Shown: in pieces, positions 1 through 6,466 of the stretch | Layout: each line of letters opens with the position of its first letter | How positions within the stretch are numbered: the stretch's first letter is position 1 | Origin: Chrysochromulina tobinii | Taxonomy: Eukaryota; Haptophyta; Prymnesiales; Chrysochromulinaceae | Reading direction: 5' to 3' | DNA length: 19,270 nucleotides | NCBI GenBank assembly: GCA_001275005.1 | Contig: JWZX01001998.1 | Span: 1-19,270, forward strand | The notes under the pieces: model-generated | The model's input: only the letters and a program-made list of their open reading frames with translations | What the model was told of the DNA's origin: nothing | Databases searched by the model: none | Made by a program: the position numbers and the translations under genes

Positions 1-548
1 AGACATGGGCGCGACTGCCGCCGCAGCGGCGAGCTCGTTCATGCAGCCCAAACCGGTGTTTGGACGGCGTGAAGGGAAGCGCCGGCAGGAGTAGGACAGA
101 AAACCATGTTGGTGCGATTTCGATCAAAAAAAGGGTTTCAAAGTTTGGTCTGACACCCCTAGTCTTGGATCTCGCGAACTAACAATTCTATTGCACCAAT
201 GCCGGCGGGCCGCGGGCGCGCGCGCGGGCGCACACGGGCGCAACCCAGCGCGCACGAGCAATTTGCTCTGACGCTGACACGGTCCACTCAGAGACCCACC
301 GGGGAACGACACCCAAAGCCTGCGCCTACGGGCAGTTCGTACACACGCCGCTAACACACCTACCGTGCCTGGGGGCGTGCCTTAACGTGCCAAGCTGCCA
401 ACTAATGCCAGCCAGCCTCCGGCCGAGAACAACGAAAACAGAAGACGGCGTGGGTGGACTCCCGGGCGGGGCATTGGTTGGTTCGCCAGCGAGCAGCCGG
501 TGAGCGTCAGGACCGCTCAGCCTATTCGTCCCCGTCTCGGCACCCTCG
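1..548. other. Left-edge spacer, no supportable gene
   Basis: This stretch is the 3' flank of the minus-strand sialyltransferase-like gene and runs to the window edge. No reading frame in it shows a recognisable domain. Two weak hints sit in the first 100 bases. One is a plus-strand frame that ends at a TAG at 92-94. The other is a minus-strand ATG at 40-42 followed by an Ala-rich run, MNELAAAAAVAPMS, that leaves the window. Either could be the end or the start of a neighbouring gene, but neither can be supported from this little sequence. Confidence 0.5.
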
Positions 549-2544
549 TCACTGATGCAACGCAATGCGTTCGGGCATCGCCAAGCTCCAATTCTTGAAC
601 ACCTCGTGCTCCCACGCGAAGCGATGCGTGTACCCGTACCTCGGGTCGCGCTGCGCTTCGGTCACTGTCTCCTGTACAAGCGAGTCAAAGTCTGCGACGA
701 GGGCGGGGACGAAGGGGGTGAGGCGAGAGCCGCGGTGCTCACGCGCGCGCCGCCGCGCACGGCTCGGCAGTGTCGGAGTGCGCGCATGCGCGCGCACAGT
801 GAAATTTGCTCGACGACATCGAGAAGCCATACAAGTTGACTTTCTGGCAGCGTGCCAGCGCGATGCGTGCCATGTGCCAGCCCGACGAGGGACGCGCCTG
901 ACGCCCCTGCGGCTCCAGCGGCGAAACCCACGGCGCGAGGTATGCCCAATACGCCTCCCACGAGGTCTGCAGCCACGCGAGGTCGAAGACGTACGCCTCG
1001 TACTGCGGCCACTGCTCCTTGTACGTGGCGTGCCCTTCGACCCAGCTCATGTACTTTTCAAAGCCGAGGCCCTGAGACTCGAAGAGTTCAATGGTCATGC
1101 CGTGCACCAGTGGCGAGCCGACGCGTGGCAAAATCCCCAGGTTGCGCAGGTGCGGGAATGAGTTGACCATGTCGAGCGTCGTCCGCCTGCCCACGTCCGC
1201 CTCAAACCCGATGGTAGGCCCACGATTCATGCGCCACACGCACTCGTTCGCGTCGATGGCCGCGCCGTAGCCCTTGCCGAGCAGGCTGCCCGCATTCGAG
1301 ACGAGAGCACACGAGGAGCACATGTGCTGCGTAGGCGCCTCCTCGGGCAGCGATGCGAGCAGCTTCTTACGTTTGGTGCCGTTGAAGAAGGCATACGCGT
1401 GGTGGTACGACGGTCGGGCGCAGGCGCGCTCGCCGGCCGCCTTGGACCCCTTGCGACCTTTGACGAGACCGGCCTCGAAGAGAGAGCGCACGGTCAGGAA
1501 ACTGCTCGGCGCGCCCGGCTGGTCGCACGCGACGCCGTGCCAGCCAGGCTGACATTCGCAGTAGCCGTGCACGCACCAGCCGTGCTCCTCGCAACCAGCC
1601 GCGCACGTCGCTCCTTGACGAACCTCGCGATCGCACCGCAGCCCGACGAAGCGCGAGCTCTCGCTGTTGGCGCACTCGCACCACTGATTGCCACCCAACG
1701 GCGAGCAGCGGCCGCGCCCCGAGCATACGAGTGACTCACCGCCGCCCTTTTCTGGTACCGGCTCACACGCTCGTGTGCAGGCCGCCGCCGTGTCTGGCGG
1801 CGACGGCGAGGTCCGCGACGGCGCCGGCGGCGTCGATAGCGGCGTCAGCGGCGCACTCGATGGCAGCGGCGTCGGCGGACGCGGCGGCGGCGGCAACGAG
1901 GGCGGCGGCAGCGATCGGGCGGCATGGCCCTGTGCCATCGGCTGCGCGGCCGCCGCCGCTCCGCCGGCGCGACGCTGGCAGGCTCGGCATGCGACCGGAC
2001 ACTCCGTAATCATGTACGGCGCATTGAGTTCGCACTCGCCGTACGAAGCCCAGATGGCGCACTCGGGCACCGTGTCCGCGCATGTCTCTGGCCGTGGCGG
2101 CGTGGCAAGGCGCGTCGTCTGCTGCGCCCAAGCCGCCGCGCCACCGCCGGCGCCTGCACCCCCGTCTCCACTGTTCGTGCGGCGGCGCGGTGCCTCTGAC
2201 GTGCCGCTCGACGGGCCATATACACGCTCGGAATTGTATGCGTCGCTGTGCGCGTTCGACTCGCGGCATATCTTCAGCTGATCCATCAGTTGCGGCTGGC
2301 GCGTGCAGTAGGTTGTCCCACGCACATACATGGTCTTGGAGACGTCGAGTGTGGAAGCGGCATAGCAGCGCCAGAGCTTGGTGTTGCCACTCTGCTGCAC
2401 GTCCAAGCGTGCGTAGAGCTGTTCCAGCGATGCGTGTGGACAGTTCTGCATGCACCAGGCATCAAGATGGGCCTCGCAGCCGGCTGCCGGCGTGTATGCG
2501 ACGACCGCGCTCATCGCCGCGAACGCGGGCGCTACTTCGTGCAT
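549..2544 (-). CDS. GT29 sialyltransferase-like protein with ShKT and EGF-like modules (two exons)
   Basis: Predicted secretory-pathway glycosyltransferase of family GT29 (sialyltransferase-like). The CDS is the complement of 798-2544 joined to 549-691, 629 residues. Residues 5-20 are weakly hydrophobic and may be a short signal or anchor. Residues 23-93 hold an unrecognised Cys/Trp-rich module. Residues 155-189 form a six-cysteine ShKT domain. Residues 211-250 are Pro-rich. Residues 256-340 hold two EGF-like modules (the second has HGWCVHGYCECQPGWHGVAC). Sialylmotif L spans about 412-456 (CALVSNAGSLLGKGYGAAID), motif S about 553-577 (KVNLYGFSMSS), motif III is HYFD at 582-585, and motif VS is H605-x4-E610. 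Motif III is created only by removing the intron at 692-797; without splicing the frame stops at 739 and lacks motifs III and VS. Donor substrate and acceptor cannot be read from sequence; transfer of another nonulosonic acid such as KDN is possible. The 5' end is uncertain: a CCCACAG acceptor just upstream (2554-2560) suggests an additional 5' exon. Confidence 0.85.
692..797 (-). other. Intron of the sialyltransferase-like gene
   Basis: A 106-nt phase-1 intron. The donor is GTGCGCG (first base at 797) and the acceptor is GTCGCAG (last base at 692). Splicing joins T798 to AC and makes a Tyr codon, which completes the conserved HYFD of sialylmotif III and brings the downstream H-x4-E motif into frame. 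Confidence 0.88.
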
Positions 2545-2573
2545 TTGCGCGATCTGTGGGAAATTTCGGTAAA

Positions 2574-2605
2574 GTTGTCAAGTTGTCAAGCTGTCAAGTC
2601 AAGGT
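2574..2605. repeat. Short 8-bp tandem repeat (GTTGTCAA)
   Basis: Two exact GTTGTCAA units (2574-2589), one GCTGTCAA variant (2590-2597) and a degenerate trailing unit. On the minus strand it reads as repeated TTGACA-type words just upstream of a CCCACAG splice-acceptor-like site, so it could lie in an intron of the sialyltransferase-like gene. Confidence 0.7.
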
Positions 2606-2681
2606 GTCTGGCTTCTAAAGTGGTACCCGTGCCATGATTCAGTCAGAGAGTCACGTCAGTTAAAAGTATGACAAAGTTATG

Positions 2682-2775
2682 TCGCGGCCACACCCGCCGC
2701 GCACAGCCGCACACTACTACACGTCTACACCGTCCGCGTCTTCGACAAGGGTCAAGGCGGCGGGTGTGGCCGCGA
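2682..2775. repeat. Perfect 19-bp inverted repeat with 56-nt spacer
   Basis: The left arm 2682-2700 (TCGCGGCCACACCCGCCGC) is the exact reverse complement of the right arm 2757-2775. RNA from either strand could form a GC-rich 19-bp stem. It lies between the two minus-strand genes. Possible roles are a 3'-end or processing hairpin, a small foldback element, or a paired protein-binding site. The sequence alone does not decide. Confidence 0.85.
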
Positions 2776-2926
2776 ACCCATGATTTCAGTCTCCCTCTTC
2801 TCTCCTGACGCCTTCCTTTCCTTTCTTGACACGGACTGTGCCAACGCGGTGCTAGTGCGCATGACCAGAGGCGCAAACCGCAAGAGCACGATGCAGGGGC
2901 CAGGCGCACGTGGGCGCTGTGATCAG

Positions 2927-4453
2927 CTAGTATTTGACCTTGGCCTTGCCGCCTCTGTTGGCACCTGGCACGCTGCTGCCCTCGCCGCTGCCCTGCACCT
3001 GGGCCGCGCTGCTAAGCGGCGGCGCGCTCGCATCGGCGCACGCAGCAGGTGTCGCTGTGGCCGGCGCGGTGGGCGGCGCGCGGGCGGGAGCGCTGTGGTG
3101 GGCGGGAGCGCTGTGGTAGGCTGGGGCGGGGACGGGCTGCACACTGGCTGCAGGCACGGCGGGTGGCAGGCCGGTCTGCAGGCCAAAGAAGCTCGCCATC
3201 ATCCTCTGCGCCGCTTCCGCTCCATCGGGTGTGCCCTCAAGGAAGGAGTCGGCGACGCGGTTGGCCGTCGCGAGCACTTCCGGGTCAGAGAGGAAGGCGC
3301 TCATCACGCTCAAATCGAAGCCGCCCATCGAGGCGCTACCGCTACCGCCCATGCTGGCCGCCGCCCCGGGGAGCAGCGCTAGCGTGGAGGTGCCGCCGTC
3401 AGTCACCACAGCGCTCGCCGCGGGAGCGCCCGCAAGACCACCGCTTGCGACTGCCACGGCCCGGGATGCTGCCGCCACGGCCGCCGAGCCCGCGGCCCCA
3501 ACGGCAGCGTCGGTCGTGCTGCCTCGGGAGCGCACGAGACGCTCTTCACAGCGCACGAGACGCTCCCGCGCTGTGAAGAGCAGGGCCCACGGCTCAGTGG
3601 GCTCACGCGGCGGGCCGGAGGCGAGCCCGTGCACCGCCGCAAGCGCGCGCGCATACTCTTGGCACGCCTGCGGCCACCGCGCCACGCCCTCGAGGGCCAG
3701 GGCGAGGTGCGCGTGGCACCGCGCCTTTGCGCCAGGCTCAGAGGCCAGTGCCGTGGCCGTCTCCGCATCGGCGAGCGCAGCCTCGTGCTGCCCGGCAGCC
3801 ATGAGCGCCAGGGCGCGAAGTTCGAGGAGGTCGACGAGGCAGTCGCCACCCTCACCACCCTCGAGGCTGTCGATGGCGCGCGTGGCCTCAACAAGCGACC
3901 TTGCGCAGTCGCCCTCTGCAAGCAGTGCGCGGGTCGCTTGCAGCATTGTGTCGGTGCCAGCAGCAGGCGGCGGATGGGCGACGGCACTCGTCGCAGCAGC
4001 AGCACCAGCACTCATCGCAGGACTGGTAGCCGCAGCCGCAGCCGCAGCCGCAGCCGCAGCCGCAGGCATGGGGGTGCCGTATTTAGCTGTGAATTGAGCT
4101 GCCGCCTCCTGCAGCCGCCTTTCATACTCGGCATCGCCCACTGCGCTGCCCGCAAAGTAGCCGCGCTGCTTCAGAGCATCGACGAAGCGCTCGAAATTCG
4201 TGTTCGACGTCGCCGCCGGCGTTGCCGACGGCGAAGCTAATGACGGAGGTGCCTCGGCCGCCGCCATCGCCAGTCCGGCGGTGAAGGTCTCGAGCAGTGA
4301 CGGCGGCGAGGACTCGGAAGCAGCACACACTGACTGTCCAAAGGACTCGCGCAAGCACTGATGCGCAATCTCGAGGCTCTCGTCCTCTGGACTGCGCGCG
4401 GCCAGCGCTGCAAGGTGCGCGAGGAGGGAGGCTTTCAAAGTCTCCGCCGCCAT
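2927..4453 (-). CDS. SGT/SGTA-like TPR co-chaperone
   Basis: A 508-residue protein best read as a small glutamine-rich TPR protein (SGT/SGTA) homologue, a cytosolic co-chaperone family that hands tail-anchored clients and Hsp70/Hsp90 to downstream factors. Residues 6-40 match the SGTA N-terminal dimerisation domain (DESLEIAHQCLRESFG), followed by SLLETFTAGL at 52-61. Residues 86-126 form an extra module (FVDALKQRGYFAG...YERRLQ...KYG) seen here between dimerisation and TPR regions. Residues 131-142 are 12 alanines from a GCGGCT hexamer repeat. Residues 165-308 are helical with TPR-like spacing (ALALMAAGQHEAALADAE). Residues 380-424 resemble the STI1/DP-type helical segment (FLSDPEVLATANRVADSFL). 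The tail is Pro/Ala/His-rich and ends GGKAKVKY. The TPRs are diverged, so carboxylate-clamp binding to Hsp70/90 is not assured. It lies head to head with the light-harvesting gene, about 200 bp between starts. Confidence 0.75.
   Translation of the reverse strand: MAAETLKASLLAHLAALAARSPEDESLEIAHQCLRESFGQSVCAASESSPPSLLETFTAGLAMAAAEAPPSLASPSATPAATSNTNFERFVDALKQRGYFAGSAVGDAEYERRLQEAAAQFTAKYGTPMPAAAAAAAAAAAATSPAMSAGAAAATSAVAHPPPAAGTDTMLQATRALLAEGDCARSLVEATRAIDSLEGGEGGDCLVDLLELRALALMAAGQHEAALADAETATALASEPGAKARCHAHLALALEGVARWPQACQEYARALAAVHGLASGPPREPTEPWALLFTARERLVRCEERLVRSRGSTTDAAVGAAGSAAVAAASRAVAVASGGLAGAPAASAVVTDGGTSTLALLPGAAASMGGSGSASMGGFDLSVMSAFLSDPEVLATANRVADSFLEGTPDGAEAAQRMMASFFGLQTGLPPAVPAASVQPVPAPAYHSAPAHHSAPARAPPTAPATATPAACADASAPPLSSAAQVQGSGEGSSVPGANRGGKAKVKY
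4028..4065. repeat. Hexamer microsatellite (AGCCGC)6 in the SGT-like gene
   Basis: Six uninterrupted AGCCGC units plus two bases. On the coding (minus) strand they read GCG GCT and encode the 12-residue alanine run. A repeat of this purity is expected to vary in length between strains. Confidence 0.95.
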
Positions 4454-4657
4454 CGGCGCTCTCCTCCACGGCTGCTGCTCGCCGAACCCGAGTTGGGAAA
4501 GAAAAGCGATACATGTACATGTAAACTGAGCATCGTGTCGTCAAGATCGCACGAAGTTTACCATACCGAATTTTCAGCAGGGAGGCCATTTTTCCCACAA
4601 CTGCATTTTGTGCCTCCGCTTCATTCTTGGCTCTTGCGAGATCTTCCTCCAAGCACC
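4454..4657. promoter_or_regulatory. Divergent promoter region (SGT-like / light-harvesting)
   Basis: Only 204 bp separate the two start codons, so both promoters and 5' UTRs must fit or overlap here. No clear TATA box is seen. The notable element is the 14-bp palindrome at 4510-4523. The bases just before the light-harvesting ATG (AGCACCATGG) give an excellent Kozak context. Confidence 0.6.
4510..4523. promoter_or_regulatory. Palindrome TACATGTACATGTA, candidate transcription-factor site
   Basis: A perfect 14-bp palindrome about 57 bp from the SGT-like start and 135 bp from the light-harvesting start. The same core recurs upstream of the first PIP5K gene (17861-17876 and 17883-17893) and as ATACATGTAAGGG at 13876 and 17979. 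Its position in non-coding DNA and its repetition suggest a regulatory site; no binding protein can be named. Confidence 0.5.
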
Positions 4658-5562
4658 ATGGCTGCTGCGCTCACGATCGCCCTCTCCGCGCCAATGGCCT
4701 TCAACGCTCCGCTTGCGCCGATGCAGCAGGTGCGAGGGCACGGCGTATGCATTCTGCGGCCGCATGCGGCGGCGGCGAGGGACTGGATTGGCACCCCTGG
4801 CTCGGCTCTGCACTCGCAGCAAGTTGCAGTCACTCGATGGCTCTGCTCGCCGTGGGGACGCCTTCACGCCGCCTGACGGCATGTGGCGCGCCGTGGCGAT
4901 ATGGGATGGCGGCGTCTGCGGCAGCACCGCCGAGGAAAGCATGCTTACACGTCGCGTGCCTCCATGTGCCCTTCCTCCCGCAGGCGACGCGCAGTGCGAG
5001 TGTCTCGATGGTGATCGCCAACCCATCGAAGGCGCTGCCGTTCCTGGAGGCGCCCGCTTGCCAGTCGAGCGGCCTGGCCGGCGCGGAGACGGGCTTCGAC
5101 CCGCTCTACCTCTCCAACTTCATGGACATCAAGTGGCTTCGGGAGGCCGAGCTGAAGCACGGCCGCATCTGCATGCTCGCATCGACGGGCTACGTCATGC
5201 AGGAGTTCTTCTCGCTGCCCAGCTACCCTGGCTACTCGCCCAACCCCGTCGAGGCGTTCAGCTCCGTGCCGGCCGAAGGCCTGGCGCAGATCGTCATCTT
5301 CATGGGCTGGCTGGAGATCATTGGCAACAAGGGCAAGTACTCTATGTCCGAGATGTTCGCCGATCCCGCGCGCGCGCCGGGCAACTTGGGCTTTGATCCG
5401 CTCAAGTTTGGCGCCAACGCCGCGACACGCGAGCGCCTTGAGATGGCCGAGCTCAAGAACGGCCGCCTTGCCATGCTCGCCTTCAGCGGCATGATCCACC
5501 AAACCTTTGTCACCGGAAAGCCGCTGTTCGCCTCGCTCAGCGAGATCTTCTCCCCTCCGTAA
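4658..5562 (+). CDS. Fucoxanthin-chlorophyll a/c-type light-harvesting protein (two exons)
   Basis: Plastid thylakoid antenna protein of the LHC superfamily (FCP type), 216 residues, joined from 4658-4729 and 4984-5562. The leader, MAAALTIALSAPMAFNAPLA, is a hydrophobic signal peptide ending in an A-F junction, then a Ser-rich transit-like stretch, as expected for secondary plastids. The mature part begins near 33. Helix 1 (about 76-95) carries EAELKHGRICMLA, helix 2 is about 120-137 (AQIVIFMGWLEI), and helix 3 (about 173-196) carries EMAELKNGRLAMLAF. The paired E-x2-H/N-x-R motifs bind chlorophyll and form the inter-helix ion pairs. GFDPL before helix 1 and before helix 3 is a family hallmark. 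Length and three-helix layout are normal. The start was chosen for its ACCATGG context and because the phase-0 splice joins targeting leader to mature protein; reading through instead stops at 4876. It is too divergent for me to assign an Lhcf/Lhcr subclass. Confidence 0.93.
4730..4983 (+). other. Intron of the light-harvesting gene
   Basis: A 254-nt phase-0 intron with donor CAG|GTGCGAG and a pyrimidine-rich acceptor, CCTTCCTCCCGCAG. It separates the plastid-targeting leader from the mature antenna protein. Retention would give a premature stop at 4874-4876. Confidence 0.9.
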
Positions 5563-5787
5563 AAGTAGCGCCCGAGTGATTCGATGTCGACCGGCGCGTA
5601 CCGCCGCTCTTGGGGCCCGCAGCGGCGCAGGAGCCGGGGAGGGAGGCTGGTGACGTGCGCTGTAGCCCGCGTACCCATGTGGACAAACTATTCGATAATC
5701 AGATGTTAATCACGCAATACTTGTTTTCTTGTTGATCTTAGTTTGGTCAAAGACCTTCACTTATCATAAAAATATTACTTTTTAGAG

Positions 5788-5792
5788 AAAAA
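5788..5792 (-). terminator. Pol III oligo-T terminator
   Basis: On the minus strand, five T residues follow the last base of the tRNA directly, which is the standard RNA polymerase III stop signal. Confidence 0.85.
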
Positions 5793-5863
5793 TGCGCCCG
5801 CCGGGAATCGAACCCGGGGCCTCCGCGTGGGAGGCGGAGATTTTACCACTAAACCACGAGCGC
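5793..5863 (-). tRNA. tRNA-Gly (anticodon CCC)
   Basis: A 71-nt cloverleaf read on the minus strand. The acceptor stem GCGCTCG pairs with CGGGCGC (one U-G pair) and the discriminator base is A. The D arm contains AGTGGTA. The anticodon stem TCCGC/GCGGA closes the loop CTCCCAC, giving anticodon CCC, which reads GGG glycine codons. The T arm is CCGGG-TTCGATT-CCCGG. The A box (TGGTTTAGTGG) and B box (GGTTCGATTCC) are intact, no intron is present and CCA is not encoded, as expected for a eukaryotic nuclear gene. Confidence 0.96.
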
Positions 5864-6054
5864 TCGTGTAAGCACAAAAGAGCCATTTTACTCGAATATA
5901 TACCCTTCTTTTACTGAAATACGAACTGATACGACCCGACCATCGCAAAGGCTTTGCAGAAGCTGTGCTCCCCACCAGAAATCGGCACCAAATCTAAGTG
6001 AATGGTAGAGCTTCTTTTAGATAGGAATTCCGTCCCTTCACGCCAAATTTCAAG

Positions 6055-6422
6055 ATGCCCGATGGGCTCGGCGACGTCGCCGAGCGCGACCCCGAACTCG
6101 ATGCGCTCCTCAAAGAGCAGGCCGAGTTCCTCGCCATGGGTGGGAAGGCAGGCGCTGCCAAGGCTGTTCGCGTGAGCCGCTTGGGGCTTTTGCAAGGCAG
6201 TTCCGCGGTGCCACGCGCTCGCCAAGAACCAACAAGAGGATTCGATGAGCGGTTACCCGTGCTCAATCCAGACGTGGCACCGCCACCAAAGCTGGCGCCG
6301 CAGGCGAAGAAAGACGACCCCCCAGCTGCGTTGATAGCCCCGCCGGTGATGACCGAGATTCGTGAGCGCGAGCCCAGCGTCGGTCTGACGCTGCTTGAGC
6401 GGCGACCTTCACGCTTTACAAG

Positions 6423-6466
<44 letters not shown>

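Larger units (their letters stand above)
2545..2926. other. Spacer between the SGT-like gene and the sialyltransferase-like gene
   Basis: About 380 bases between two minus-strand genes: 3' flank of the SGT-like gene and 5' flank of the sialyltransferase-like gene. It holds an 8-bp tandem repeat (about 2574-2605), a perfect 19-bp inverted repeat (2682-2700 with 2757-2775), and a candidate short 5' exon. That exon would be ATG GCA CGG on the minus strand at 2627-2635, with an intron at 2554-2626 that would add MARIAQ or a similar positively charged start. Its donor, GTACC, does not match the GTGCG seen at the other introns, so this exon is speculative. Confidence 0.5.
5563..6054. other. Spacer with tRNA-Gly between light-harvesting and RPAP1 genes
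   Basis: This is the 3' flank of the light-harvesting gene and the 5' flank of RPAP1. The middle part (about 5690-5790 and 5870-5930) is clearly AT-richer than the surroundings and flanks the tRNA gene. No other coding potential is seen. Confidence 0.6.

Noticed and set aside
1-94. End or start of a neighbouring gene at the left edge
   Set aside because: Too short, and open frames exist on both strands; no family signature supports either.
739-797. Sialyltransferase-like protein ending at the in-frame stop at 739
   Set aside because: This tail is intron sequence. Splicing restores motifs III and VS, which the family requires.
3231-4097. 288-codon open frame on the plus strand opposite the SGT-like gene
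   Set aside because: It is Ala/Ser/Arg-rich low complexity produced by antisense reading of a high-GC gene, with no recognisable family.
4627-4983. Upstream in-frame extension of the light-harvesting protein beginning at 4627
   Set aside because: It reads through the intron and lacks a targeting leader. The spliced form from 4658 gives a proper signal peptide, an A-F junction and a perfect Kozak context.
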